A DNA stretch of 64,000 nucleotides from Bin5 sp965204705 (GCA_965204705.1 OZ242006.1:4960001-5024000); one strand, 5' to 3'. Numbered from the stretch's first letter, positions 15,505-24,251 are shown. Translations and numbers: made by a program. The notes: a model not told the origin generated them from the letters alone.

Positions 15505-17286
15505 ATGTCAACCAAAGTCGCAGCTGATGCCTATCAGCGCATTTCAAGTGTCGCGGAAGTCACGGAAACGGGCCTGCATACGGTGCAACTGAACGGCCAC
15601 GTCATAGTGCTCGTTCATCATGAAGACGAGATTTACGCGCTTGACAACCGCTGCCCGCATATGGGTTTCCCGCTTGACAGGGGGAGTGTCGCGGATGGGA
15701 TCCTTACTTGCCACTGGCATCACGCCCGCTTCGATCTGTGCACTGGGGGCTCATTCGATCTGTGGGCGGACGACACGCCGAACTTCCCGGTGGAGGTACG
15801 GAACGGAGATGTATATGTCGATGTAACGCCGCGGCAGGATCCGGTGGAACACCAGCGCCACCGCTTGAGTGTGGGCCTGGAGCGCAGTCTCTCGCTGGTT
15901 GTGGCCAAGGCGGCGATCACGCTGGTGGACGAAGCCGGCGACACGTTGTCTCCTTTTTCCGCGGGCCTGGAATTCGGTACACGCTACCGCATGGAGGGTT
16001 GGGGGCAGGGGCTGACGATGCTCACCTGTTTCCAGAATCTCCTGCCCAGCCTGGGACAGGAGGACCGGGCGAGGGCACTGGCCCACGGTCTGGCCGCGGT
16101 GGCGGCGGATTCGGCAGGTAGCTCACCTCGTTTTCCGGTAACGCCTCTGCCGGACGGGAGCCCGGACTTGACGACGTTGAAGCAGTGGTTCCGCCGCTTC
16201 ATTCTGGTCCGTGATGCAGAGGGCGCGGAGCGGTGCATTGTAACCGCTTTACGTGCCGGCGCGAGTCCGCAGCAGATGGCGGATATACTGTTTAGCGCGG
16301 CAACTGATTTCCGCTATATCGATATCGGACATCCGCTGGACTTTACCAATAAGGCGTTCGAAGCGCTGGATATCGTCGGTTGGGCGCAGGCGGAAGCGGT
16401 TCTGACCAGTTTGGTACCTGGCTATGCCGGGGCGCGGCGGATGGAGGAGTCCAACGCCTGGCGCAATCCGATCGATCTGATCGACTTGTTGAGCGATGCG
16501 CGCGGGCAGATCCCTGACGCGCTTGCGACAGGTCAGCCGCGGCGCGGGCGTTGGGCGGGGCGCGCCGATCTGGCGCCGGTGTTGCTGACCGATGATCCGC
16601 ACGCCATCGCCGACGCGCTGCTAAGGGCGTTGCGAGCCGGGGCCAGCGAGGTTGAACTGGCCGGTGCGGTCACCTATGCGGCGGCGCTGCGCATTGCGCG
16701 CTTCCACACGAGCAATGAGTTCGGCGACTGGGATACGGCAATGCATACGTTCACGTTCGCCAACGCGGTCCATCAGGGTCTGCGGCGATTGGAGGGGTAC
16801 GAACCGCCGGATGAGTACATGCTTCTGCTGCGGGGTGTTTTCGACGCGGCGATGAGCATCTATCTCGACCGTTTTCTGAACATTCCAGCGGCACGGCTGC
16901 CGGCCGCCAACGGGACCAACGGAACAGCGCCGAAGATTCCGGCGCTGGCGGATATGCTGGATCAGCAACAGCAGGTGAACGAAGCCGGTAACGCAGTGGG
17001 CAAGTATCTGTTCGAAGGCGGCGACGCGGCCGCGATGCGGGCGGAGCTTGGCGCGCTGCTGCTGCGGGAAGACCGCGACTTCCATACGATTCAGTGTGTT
17101 GAGGCGGCTTTCCGTCAGCATGACCTGCTGGCTGCCGAGACGGATTCACAGGAGGAAGCCGTGCTTGTACTGGTGGCTGCTGCTCGCTATCTGGGCGCAC
17201 ACGCGCCGACGATGCGCGCTCAGGGCCAGACCTTCGGTATCGCCCGGCGGCTACATCGCAATGAGAAGCTGTTCGAGGGGGAGTAG
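15505..17286 (+). CDS. Rieske [2Fe-2S] domain fused to a duplicated helical domain
   Basis: Residues about 10-112 form a Rieske ferredoxin domain with the cluster ligands in CPHMG and CHWHH. The remaining 480 residues are mainly helical and unrecognised. They contain an internal duplication: TALRAGASPQQMADILFSAA (about 246) and RALRAGASEVELAGAVTYAA (about 374), each followed by a His- and Asp-rich stretch (DIGHPLDFTNKAFEALD; FHTSNEFGDWDTAMHTFTFA). Those conserved-looking acids and histidines might bind a metal, which is an inference. The start has AGGAGGCCAAGG upstream. An electron-transfer role for the Rieske part is likely; the reaction is unknown. Confidence 0.85.
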   Translation: MSTKVAADAYQRISSVAEVTETGLHTVQLNGHVIVLVHHEDEIYALDNRCPHMGFPLDRGSVADGILTCHWHHARFDLCTGGSFDLWADDTPNFPVEVRNGDVYVDVTPRQDPVEHQRHRLSVGLERSLSLVVAKAAITLVDEAGDTLSPFSAGLEFGTRYRMEGWGQGLTMLTCFQNLLPSLGQEDRARALAHGLAAVAADSAGSSPRFPVTPLPDGSPDLTTLKQWFRRFILVRDAEGAERCIVTALRAGASPQQMADILFSAATDFRYIDIGHPLDFTNKAFEALDIVGWAQAEAVLTSLVPGYAGARRMEESNAWRNPIDLIDLLSDARGQIPDALATGQPRRGRWAGRADLAPVLLTDDPHAIADALLRALRAGASEVELAGAVTYAAALRIARFHTSNEFGDWDTAMHTFTFANAVHQGLRRLEGYEPPDEYMLLLRGVFDAAMSIYLDRFLNIPAARLPAANGTNGTAPKIPALADMLDQQQQVNEAGNAVGKYLFEGGDAAAMRAELGALLLREDRDFHTIQCVEAAFRQHDLLAAETDSQEEAVLVLVAAARYLGAHAPTMRAQGQTFGIARRLHRNEKLFEGE

Positions 17287-17323
17287 AGCTCACTGCAGAG
17301 CGGTGAGGTTATTGAGTTAGAAG

Positions 17324-17353
17324 AGAGAGAGGCGAACTGCCTCTCTTCTCTTT
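17324..17353 (+). terminator. Terminator after Rieske fusion gene
   Basis: AGAGAGGC (17326-17333) pairs with GCCTCTCT (17339-17346), 5-nt loop, followed by TCTCTTT. Confidence 0.7.
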
Positions 17354-17404
17354 ATGCAGGGTTGAAGCCGCGGGTTGCATGCCGCCACCGTTTGGGAGGA
17401 ATAC

Positions 17405-17686
17405 GTGACAGAAAGGATCATGACGCTTCACCCGGCTGGAAAGCAGGGCGTCAACATCGATAAGGGCAAGTATGACACGGTGCGGGAGGCGATTGAGGAG
17501 ACGCTGCGGGCACAGCCGGGGATCACGTTCAGTGAAATGACGGAGGAGGTGGGCCGGAAGATCGGTGACATTTTTGACGGCTCGGTGGGTTGGTATGTGG
17601 TTTCGGTCAAACTCGATCTGGAGGCGCGGGGCGTGTTGGAGCGGGTTGATGGCCGCAGTCCGCAGCGACTGCGGCTGGTGGAGTAG
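17405..17686 (+). CDS. Small conserved protein (DUF6958-like, winged-helix-like)
   Basis: A 93-residue protein reading HPAGKQGVNIDKGKYDTVRE, then an EMTEEVGRKIG...VGWYVVSVKLDLEARGVLERV core and a terminal PQRLRLVE. The helix-helix-helix-wing layout resembles a small winged-helix protein. I recall this pattern as a widespread conserved small family, probably DUF6958, but the name is from memory. GTG 17405 is chosen because GGGAGGA lies 4 bp upstream; the first in-frame ATG is 17420. No partner gene is evident. Confidence 0.75.
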   Translation: MTERIMTLHPAGKQGVNIDKGKYDTVREAIEETLRAQPGITFSEMTEEVGRKIGDIFDGSVGWYVVSVKLDLEARGVLERVDGRSPQRLRLVE

Positions 17687-17702
17687 ACGATCGCATCGCG
17701 AA

Positions 17703-17731
17703 TTGATGAGCGAAGTAACCGGTGTTAGAAT
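17703..17731 (+). promoter_or_regulatory. Sigma70-type promoter of the HNH cassette
   Basis: TTGATG (17703-17708), 17-bp spacer, TAGAAT (17726-17731), 42 bp before the first small ORF. Confidence 0.6.
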
Positions 17732-17773
17732 CTCACAGTAGGAGCTACACGTCTGAGGTAAGGGCAGGCATAG

Positions 17774-17938
17774 ATGGCGACTCTAACTTTCGAAATTTCT
17801 GATTCTCTCCTGAAGCGCGCTCACGAATCAGCCCAAGCGCTGGACCGCCCTGTAGAGGACATTTTGGTAGGGGCATTATCGGTCAGCCTACCCGATATAC
17901 ATGATGTCCCTGCATTGATGCGTAGTGAACTCTGCTAG
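17774..17938 (+). CDS. Small protein, N-terminal half of a frameshifted gene
   Basis: The 54-codon ORF reads MATLTFEISDSLLKRAHESA and ends in LPDIHDVPALMRSELC. This is the N-terminal half of a small protein that in other genomes (cyanobacteria, Chloroflexota) is usually one chain of about 130 residues next to an HNH nuclease gene. Continuing in the +2 frame from about 17930 gives LLEMTFFDEESLW, the second half. One indel, genuine or a sequencing error, therefore separates the two. The beta-strand plus helix start resembles ribbon-helix-helix antitoxins. Confidence 0.6.
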   Translation: MATLTFEISDSLLKRAHESAQALDRPVEDILVGALSVSLPDIHDVPALMRSELC

Positions 17939-17940
17939 AG

Positions 17941-18186
17941 ATGACCTTCTTCGATGAAGAATCCCTTTGGCAGATAGCGAAGGGTGAAATGACATCGGCG
18001 GAACAGAGTGAACTTCAAGCGCTTCTTGACGTGGAGCAGCGCCCACTTGTTCCACAAGAGCAGGTACGCTTGCAGGAGCTGAGGGAGAGTTACGGCAAAG
18101 CCATGCTTCGTAAGGCACGCGCCTATGCGTTATTGAGTTTGCGCGGCGAACAGCCGCTACTAGCCGTTCTTGAAGCGACTGACTAG
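17941..18186 (+). CDS. Small protein, C-terminal half of the same frameshifted gene
   Basis: 81 codons, helical and Glu/Leu-rich: FDEESLWQIAKGEMTSAEQS and a final LRKARAYALLSLRGEQP, which is the conserved end of this nuclease-associated small-protein family. It has no separate ribosome binding site (CTAGAG only), in line with its being the distal part of the preceding gene. The HNH nuclease starts 9 bp after its stop. Confidence 0.65.
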   Translation: MTFFDEESLWQIAKGEMTSAEQSELQALLDVEQRPLVPQEQVRLQELRESYGKAMLRKARAYALLSLRGEQPLLAVLEATD

Positions 18187-18195
18187 CCAGTAGAG

Positions 18196-18621
18196 ATGGC
18201 GTCAGCCTCTGCATCGTTACGAATTCGGGTTGCTCGGCGCGCTCATTTTTGCTGTGAATACTGCCGGACATCGCAGAGAATCAGCGGAGCGCAGATGCAT
18301 ATCGAACACATCTGGCCGCGTAGCAAAGGCGGCTCTTTAGCTCTTGACAATCTTTGCTACGCTTGCGCCCGGTACAATAGCTACAAAGCCACACAAACCC
18401 ACGCCCTAGATCCTGAAACTGAAGAGGAAGTTCGACTCTTTAATCCACGCACGGATGTGTGGAGCAGTCACTTTGCATGGCGTGAGGCCGGCCTACGAAT
18501 TTCGGGAATCACGGCTATTGGAAAAGTAACCGTCGAGGCACTTCACATGAACAGCGAGTATGTTCTTCCCGCCAGAAGGCACTGGATACTGGCAGGATGG
18601 CATCCACCTCAGTTGGACTGA
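18196..18621 (+). CDS. HNH endonuclease
   Basis: The 141-residue protein has the HNH betabetaalpha-metal motif: CCEYCRTS (zinc knuckle Cys pair), MHIEHIWPRSKGGS (first His and general base) and NLCYACARYNSYK (central Asn, second Cys pair and last catalytic position, where N-x3-K stands in for N-x3-H). The C-terminal tail LFNPRTDVWSSHFAWREAGL is shared by stand-alone HNH proteins of this type. It lies 9 bp after the small-protein gene pair, and such pairs are conserved together; whether they form a toxin-antitoxin or other defence unit is not known. Confidence 0.85.
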   Translation: MASASASLRIRVARRAHFCCEYCRTSQRISGAQMHIEHIWPRSKGGSLALDNLCYACARYNSYKATQTHALDPETEEEVRLFNPRTDVWSSHFAWREAGLRISGITAIGKVTVEALHMNSEYVLPARRHWILAGWHPPQLD

Positions 18622-18717
18622 TAGCCTCCCGCGGCGTTTCGCGATGCCTTGAGCCTCTTCGGACACCATATTTGGTTCTCCAAACTGCCTTTACCGCACT
18701 GGCGCAAAGACTGACAG

Positions 18718-20133
18718 ATGCAAAGCTATGATGCCGTCGTTGTTGGGGCCGGGCCAAATGGGCTGGCGGCGGCGATTACTTTCGCGCGGGCCGGGCGCTC
18801 GGTGCTGGTGATCGAAGGCAGGGAGACGATCGGAGGGGGAAACCGTACTGCCGAGCTTACGCTGCCCGGATTTCGACACGACGTGTGCGCCGCGGTCCAT
18901 CCTCTCGTGGTTGGCTCGCCTTTTTTGCGCAATTTGCCGCTGGAGCAATACGGGGTTAAGTGGGTTCAGCCGGAGATTGCGGCGGCGCATCCTTTGGACG
19001 ATGGGACAGCGGTGGGGCTCTATCGTTCGCTGGCGGATACGGCGGCTTCGATTGGCCTGGACGGCGAGAGATGGACCCGTCTCATTGGCCCGTCTGCGGC
19101 TGATTGGGAGAAGCTGGCGCCGATGGTGCTGGGGCCGTATCCAGTCGGAGTCCATTTGCCTGAGCTGGTTCGTTTCGGCCTTCCCGCGGCGATGCCGGCC
19201 CATCTGTTGTCGCGCCTGTACTTCCGTGAGGAGCGGGCGCGGGCTCTGTTCGCAGGTTTGGTAGCCCACTCTTTTCTCAGTTTTCACCAGCCTTTTACAT
19301 CAGCATTCGGAATGATGTTGGGGATCCTGGCCCATGCGGTCGGGTGGCCGTTTGCGCGCGGTGGGGCGCAGGCGATCACGGATGCGATGGGGGCGTATTT
19401 GCGGTCTCTGGGCGGCGATATTGTGGCGGGCTGGCAGGTGCAGTCGCTGGATGAGCTGCCTGGGAGCCGGGCCGTGCTGTTGGATGTGACGCCCCGGCAG
19501 GTGTTGCGGTTGGCGGGAGCGCGGCTGCCGGCCGCATACCGGCGCAAACTTGAGCAATTTCGCTACGGCCCGGGCGTGTATAAGGTGGATTATGCGCTGA
19601 GCGAGCCTGTACCGTGGCAGGCGGAGGAGTGCCGCCGCGCCGGAACCGTTCATTTGGGAGGCACACTGGCGGAGATTGCGGCATCCGAAGCGGCGACGAG
19701 CAGCGGGCGCTTACCGGAACGGCCCTATGTGCTGGTGGCGCAGCATAGCATGTTTGACAGGACACGTGCGCCGGCGGGCAAGCACACGCTGTGGACCTAT
19801 TGCCATACGCCCCACGCCTCGACGGCTGACATGACAACAGCGATCGAAGGGCAGATTGAACGGTTCGCGCCCGGTTTCAGGGAGACGGTTTTGGCGCGGT
19901 CGGTGATGAACAGCGCCGACTACGAACGCTACAACCCCAACTTCGTCGGTGGCGACATCAACAGCGGCGTACAGGACCTGCGCCAACTCTGGACACGGCC
20001 GCTGCTGCGGTTTCCCCCGTACAGCACTCCGGTAGAAGGCCTATACCTCTGTTCCTCTTCCACGCCGCCCGGCGGCGGCGTCCACGGCATGTGCGGATTC
20101 AACGCAGCCCGCGCCGCGTTAAGACGTCTATAG
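18718..20133 (+). CDS. FAD-dependent oxidoreductase, phytoene-desaturase-like
   Basis: A 471-residue flavoprotein with the N-terminal FAD-binding motif VVGAGPNGLAAAITFARAGR followed by an acidic strand end (VIEGRETIGGG), and the C-terminal FAD motif STPPGGGVHGMCGFNAARAA. These match the CrtI/phytoene dehydrogenase-like branch, also called NAD(P)/FAD-dependent oxidoreductases of the pyridine nucleotide-disulfide group 2 type. No carotenoid genes are nearby, so carotenoid desaturation is not implied. No clear ribosome binding site is visible before ATG 18718. It converges with the ArsA-like gene, with only 33 bp between the stops. Confidence 0.88.
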   Translation: MQSYDAVVVGAGPNGLAAAITFARAGRSVLVIEGRETIGGGNRTAELTLPGFRHDVCAAVHPLVVGSPFLRNLPLEQYGVKWVQPEIAAAHPLDDGTAVGLYRSLADTAASIGLDGERWTRLIGPSAADWEKLAPMVLGPYPVGVHLPELVRFGLPAAMPAHLLSRLYFREERARALFAGLVAHSFLSFHQPFTSAFGMMLGILAHAVGWPFARGGAQAITDAMGAYLRSLGGDIVAGWQVQSLDELPGSRAVLLDVTPRQVLRLAGARLPAAYRRKLEQFRYGPGVYKVDYALSEPVPWQAEECRRAGTVHLGGTLAEIAASEAATSSGRLPERPYVLVAQHSMFDRTRAPAGKHTLWTYCHTPHASTADMTTAIEGQIERFAPGFRETVLARSVMNSADYERYNPNFVGGDINSGVQDLRQLWTRPLLRFPPYSTPVEGLYLCSSSTPPGGGVHGMCGFNAARAALRRL

Positions 20134-20166
20134 TGTGGACGGCGGTGTTGCCTGTCGTCACGCCGC

Positions 20167-21441
20167 TCAGACGACGTCGCCTTGCAGTCGCGCTTTCAGC
20201 TGCTCCCAGGGGCTACTCTGCAGTGACTCAAAGGCGTCATCGGACTGGCCTTCTTGCTTGCGGAAAAGGATGTTCAGCCGGTCGCCTTCGTATTTGGCGC
20301 CGTCGATCTTGAGCCGCGCCAGGCCAATAGGCAGAGCGATATTGCGCTTCCAATTGCCAATGCGGACGATGAGCTCGTCAACGACGCTGCGGTGCAGGTT
20401 CACCTCATCCTTGGCCACCTGAGGCAGGGCGATGCTGAGGATATAGTGACCGTTGCGGGCGAAGATTCTCTGCGGTTCCCCCTGATAGTAGAGGTGTGTG
20501 GGGTCGCCTTTGCTCCCACGCTCCAGATGTTCACCAAATATGGTGTCGGCCATGCGCCGGAGCATCTTCTGGCCCAGTACCTCCTCTTCGAAAAAGGGGA
20601 TCCGGGAGATGGGAAGCGGCTGGAATGCTTCTTCCACGAAGGCAAGATTGCGCCGTTGCGCTTCGATCCAACCGCTGAAGTAGGCGTCTTGCAGTTCTTG
20701 CGGAAAGACGCGATTGCAGACAACGGAATCGACGGCATAGCCATAGAGGTTGAGGTAGGCATAGGCGCGCTGCGCCTCCTTGATGACCATCTTCTCCGGG
20801 TTAATGACAAGGCGCATACTGCTGATGTTGCCGTCGCTGAGAAGCAGGCTGGTGCGTTCGAGCACATTCACCAGATCTTCAACGCTTTCGAAGAGGTCGT
20901 CGTCCGGCAGTGGGATATCGCTCATACGGGACACTATGGGCCGCGCGATCTGGAGTGTGCGACGTTCAAAGGGCATAATTTTCTCGATATACCAGCGGGC
21001 GATATCAGGAAAGCTGAGCAGTTGCAGCGTGGAGCCGGTCGGTGCTGCGTCGATAATAATCGTGTCGTAGTCGCCGCTGTCGGCCAGATGTGTAATGTGC
21101 ATGAGGCTTGCGAGCTCCTCCATGCCCGGCAGCACGGAAGTCTCTTCGGCGACCAGTGAGTCCATGCCGCGCCAGGAGAAGAGTACGTTCAGATATTCCT
21201 GTACTCGGCCCCAGTATTTGTCCATCTGATGGAGCAGATCGATCTCCTGACCCCACAGGTTGGGCGCCAGCTCCACCAGTTCGCTGCCGATGCGGGTGTC
21301 GAAGCTGTCGCCGAGGCTATGGGCGGCGTCGGTGCTAAGGACAACGGTTCGGTAGCCCAGTTCGGCGCAACGCAGTGCGCAGGCCGCGCTGACACTGGTT
21401 TTGCCGACCCCGCCTTTCCCGGTATAGAGAAGAATTCGCAT
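20167..21441 (-). CDS. ArsA/GET3-family ATPase
   Basis: The 424-residue cytoplasmic ATPase has the deviant P-loop GKGGVGKTSV (residues about 8-17), switch STDAAHSLGDSFDT and IIIDAAPTGSTLQLL. It lacks the paired Cys metal site of true arsenite pumps, and the last 80 residues (YILSIALPQVAKDEVNLHRS onwards) resemble the HSP20-like domain found at the C-terminus of bacterial ArsA homologues. A tail-anchored-protein or chaperone-like role is more likely than arsenite export. ATG 21441 with GGAG 8 bp upstream is preferred over the in-frame extension to 21492. It lies downstream of the SH3b gene but past that gene's terminator. Confidence 0.88.
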   Translation of the reverse strand: MRILLYTGKGGVGKTSVSAACALRCAELGYRTVVLSTDAAHSLGDSFDTRIGSELVELAPNLWGQEIDLLHQMDKYWGRVQEYLNVLFSWRGMDSLVAEETSVLPGMEELASLMHITHLADSGDYDTIIIDAAPTGSTLQLLSFPDIARWYIEKIMPFERRTLQIARPIVSRMSDIPLPDDDLFESVEDLVNVLERTSLLLSDGNISSMRLVINPEKMVIKEAQRAYAYLNLYGYAVDSVVCNRVFPQELQDAYFSGWIEAQRRNLAFVEEAFQPLPISRIPFFEEEVLGQKMLRRMADTIFGEHLERGSKGDPTHLYYQGEPQRIFARNGHYILSIALPQVAKDEVNLHRSVVDELIVRIGNWKRNIALPIGLARLKIDGAKYEGDRLNILFRKQEGQSDDAFESLQSSPWEQLKARLQGDVV

Positions 21442-21499
21442 CAATGTCACTCCGTGGATTCGATTGCGAGCGCGCGCTGCTTTCTTGATCAATCATATA

Positions 21500-21568
21500 C
21501 AAAAAAGTACGCCGTACGGCCGGAATGGTTCCTGAAGATGTCCGAAACCTGGGGCGGCCGGTACGGCG
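21500..21568 (-). terminator. Terminator of the SH3b gene (minus strand)
   Basis: On the minus strand CGCCGTACCGGCCG (21568-21555) pairs with CGGCCGTACGGCG (21522-21510) with one bulged C and a 32-nt loop, then runs through TAC into TTTTTT. It separates the SH3b gene from the ArsA-like gene. Confidence 0.65.
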
Positions 21569-21636
21569 CATTGCTGCTGCAGATTAAGTTGTGGCAGTTG
21601 ATGTGTCTGTGTTTCAGATGACTATTGTCAACACCC

Positions 21637-23445
21637 TCACAGGATCATGGGTGAGGTTACCCGGACCTGCGGTTGGGCAACCCTTCCCTCGTCGTTATTC
21701 TCATCGGAAGTTTCTGTCCCGGCATCGTCATCGGCCTCCTGTTCCCCCTCTGCGGGGAGGATGTCCGCGAGTGCCGCGAGAATCCAGAAGCCATTGTCGA
21801 GCTGTAACCATTCGTCGTCATCGGACCGATCGACAATGGTCAACGGTGTACCGGCGGGAGCGAAGTCGACGATGGTTGCATCGAGGCCGGGGCCGTCGCG
21901 CAGATTGGCGTCGGTGTTTACGGTTGCGAACAATACCGGTGTAATTTCTTCCAGTGTATCCGGTTCGTCTTCGTCAGTCTGTTCGTCTTGCGCGTCCTGG
22001 TCGTCCTCGTCAGTTTGCGCGTCCTGGTCGTCCTCGTCAGTCTGCGCATCCTGGTCGTCTTCGTCAGTCTGCGCATCCTGGTCGTCTTCGTCAGTCTGGG
22101 CGTCCTGGTCGTCTTCGTCAGTCTGGGCGTCCTGGTCGTCTTCGGTTGTTTCCGCGGACCCTACGGGCAGGTCTGCGGGGACATTGGCTACAAGAGCGGC
22201 TGCAATCCAGGATCCCTCTTCGAGTTGCAGCCACTCACCAGTTTCATCCTGGGCTACTATAGTGAGCACACGGCCTTCTTCGGCGCCGTCCACCCGTTCA
22301 AAATCGACTCCCGGTCCGGCGCGCAGGTTGGCGCCGAGGGGGGCAATGACGACCGGCAGCGGTGGCTCAGTGTCCTCCTCCGTCTGCTCTGTTTCGGTTG
22401 TTGTCTGTTCTTCGTCCGTGTCAGGCTGCTCGGGACCGGTTTGTTCGGCGTCTTCCTGCGTCTGTTCCGTTGCTTCCTGTTGTTCGTCGGTGTCGGCCTG
22501 CTCGGTTTCCTGTTGTTCGGTGCCGGCGGCAGCCATCTGATCAGACAGGCCATCCTCGGTGACAACGGGAACGTCAACGGCTTCGGTGACCAGGGCGGCA
22601 AAGAGCCAAACGTCGTTTTCAAGGAGATACCATTCACCATCGACGGAAATACCAACGATTAAAGCTTCTTCGCCGAAATTGATACCATCTACGCGGTCGT
22701 ATTCGATGCCGGGGCCGGCCCGCAGGTTAGAGTCGGCGTTGACGACAGCGCTGACAGGTACAAGCTGTGTGGACGGCGTATCTGTTTCTGCGTCAGCTAG
22801 CGACGAAGGTTCTTGAGGGCCTTCAATGGGTTGCTGCGTCTCAACGATTACGATAGGGACTTGATCGAGCGGGGCTTCAACGAGGTCATCGGCGTCAATC
22901 CAAGTACCGTCTTCCAGGCGATACCAATTCCCGGTATTATCGCGGCCGGTTACGTTAACCTTGCCGCCTGCTGCTACGAGCCCAATGACGTCTGCATCTT
23001 CGCTGGGAGCGGAGCGCAAGTCAGCTTGGCCAGCCTCTGAGACAGAGAGCGATACGATGGTTTCGGGAGTGGGGGCTTCTTCATCGTCGTCGGAACTCAT
23101 TGCCGGGGCGGTAGTCGGTGTCGGTGAAGGCACAGGCGGAGGCGTGGCGGTAGGGGGCTCGGGCGCGGGTGTGGCAGTATGCGGGGTGGCCAGCGCGGCA
23201 TCCGGGGTAGGTGTTGCTGTAGCTGCGGGCTCAACGGGAGGTTGCACGCCGATTCCTGTCACCAGTGAATCGGTGAAGGATCGCCACCGTTCACGCAGCA
23301 CTTGCGGGTCAGTGAATTCTCTTACGGGTGATGGCAGAAGCTGGTGAAGATCGGGCGCGAGGAAACCTGCCAGTAGCGCGAGAACGAGACTGAGCCAGAC
23401 GATACTTACGAGAATCGCGACGATTCTCTTCAAAATTCCTGCCAT
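21637..23445 (-). CDS. Membrane-anchored protein with four SH3b domains and an acidic repeat
   Basis: A 602-residue protein with an N-terminal membrane helix (IVAILVSIVWLSLVLALLAG), a Pro/Thr/Ala-rich linker (about 75-125) and four bacterial SH3 domains recognisable by their LRxxPG strand: ADLRSAPSEDADVIG, SNLRAGPGIEYDRVD, ANLRAGPGVDFERVD and ANLRDGPGLDATIVD. These are joined by Glu/Gln- and Asp-rich linkers. Between domains 3 and 4 lies TDEDDQDAQ repeated about six times, encoded by 27-bp repeats. SH3b domains usually bind cell-wall or other extracellular ligands, so it is probably exposed outside the membrane. The function is unknown. Confidence 0.88.
   Translation of the reverse strand: MAGILKRIVAILVSIVWLSLVLALLAGFLAPDLHQLLPSPVREFTDPQVLRERWRSFTDSLVTGIGVQPPVEPAATATPTPDAALATPHTATPAPEPPTATPPPVPSPTPTTAPAMSSDDDEEAPTPETIVSLSVSEAGQADLRSAPSEDADVIGLVAAGGKVNVTGRDNTGNWYRLEDGTWIDADDLVEAPLDQVPIVIVETQQPIEGPQEPSSLADAETDTPSTQLVPVSAVVNADSNLRAGPGIEYDRVDGINFGEEALIVGISVDGEWYLLENDVWLFAALVTEAVDVPVVTEDGLSDQMAAAGTEQQETEQADTDEQQEATEQTQEDAEQTGPEQPDTDEEQTTTETEQTEEDTEPPLPVVIAPLGANLRAGPGVDFERVDGAEEGRVLTIVAQDETGEWLQLEEGSWIAAALVANVPADLPVGSAETTEDDQDAQTDEDDQDAQTDEDDQDAQTDEDDQDAQTDEDDQDAQTDEDDQDAQDEQTDEDEPDTLEEITPVLFATVNTDANLRDGPGLDATIVDFAPAGTPLTIVDRSDDDEWLQLDNGFWILAALADILPAEGEQEADDDAGTETSDENNDEGRVAQPQVRVTSPMIL
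21979..22147 (-). repeat. 27-bp tandem repeat inside the SH3b gene
   Basis: About six near-identical 27-bp units, based on GTCCTGGTCGTC(T/C)TCGTCAG on the plus strand, encode TDEDDQDAQ. Units differ only at silent positions, so the array keeps the reading frame if copies are gained or lost. Confidence 0.85.
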
Positions 23446-23653
23446 TAAGCTTTTCTCGTCACGTGAAATGAGTGAAATGAATGGAAGAGACCATTCTTCG
23501 ACCCGACCGATTCGGCCTTAGACATTGCGAGTCGGGGTGCGAAGGAGTATTGCATGAGAAAAGCTTCAGTACTGTACTTACGAAATGGTGAAGATAGAAC
23601 CACGAATAATGAAGGGTGGCTCTCAGATATCCGGCGATTTTCTACAGAAATTT

Positions 23654-23682
23654 AGTGTAGCATAACACGAAATTGTCTACAA
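23654..23682 (-). promoter_or_regulatory. Promoter of the SH3b gene (minus strand)
   Basis: On the minus strand TTGTAG (23682-23677), 17-bp spacer, TACACT (23659-23654), preceded by TG in the extended -10 position. It leaves a leader of about 200 nt before ATG 23445. Confidence 0.6.
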
Positions 23683-24251
23683 TTGCGCTATTTTGGTGGG
23701 GATTGTCCCGGATTTAGTCCAGATTATGTGGGGGTGTTTGCGCGGGGGCGCATGGGTACTGAGGTATCCTCAGAGACTTCATTCTGGTTGGAAACGTGCG
23801 AGCCGTCTGCGTCCTGGAATGTTGGATAGGTCCGAAGGCAGGTAAAGCTATCGCGACGTGTTGCCAGGGGCGGACCCGATAGGGGGAGCTGTTCTGTAAA
23901 AGTCCAATGCACATGAAATGCTAACTTTACCGCAACATAAACGCAACTTTTCAGTGCTAGACTAATATCTGGAGTAGAGACTCGTATGCGCTTACGATAA
24001 GAATTCCGTAAGGACAGAAGATATAGAAATCCTTGACGAAAACTGCTATACTTCAGACAGTGTACAGTTACTGAATCAATTATCGGTACGAACCGAAGCG
24101 GTTTTTGGAAGATGTGTCTTCTTCTACAAGTTTTGCACAGGATTGGCGTGAGCAGTGACTTTTCTCCGGCGGAAGTGTCCCTTTTAGCCCGCCCTAGCTG
24201 GCGGCCGCGTATGAGCCCGGTTTGGCGGTGCAGCCAGAAAGGATGTGATAT
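23683..24251. other. Intergenic region between divergent SH3b and Crp/Fnr genes
   Basis: No gene is visible here. The region is more AT-rich than its surroundings and holds the SH3b promoter on one side and an extended -10 element TGCTATACT (24044-24052) pointing to the Crp/Fnr gene on the other. The roughly 190-nt leader before the Crp/Fnr start contains no coding frame that I can support. Confidence 0.4.
24044..24052 (+). promoter_or_regulatory. Extended -10 promoter candidate for the Crp/Fnr gene
   Basis: TGCTATACT, extended -10 form. TTGACG lies immediately upstream (24033) but too close to serve as -35. Confidence 0.4.

Noticed and set aside
20167..21441. Arsenite efflux pump ATPase
   Set aside because: The P-loop fits ArsA, but the paired arsenite-binding cysteines and any arsB/arsR neighbours are missing, and the C-terminus is HSP20-like.
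21979..22147. Regular 27-bp repeats as a possible CRISPR array
   Set aside because: The units are contiguous without spacers and encode TDEDDQDAQ in frame within the SH3b gene.
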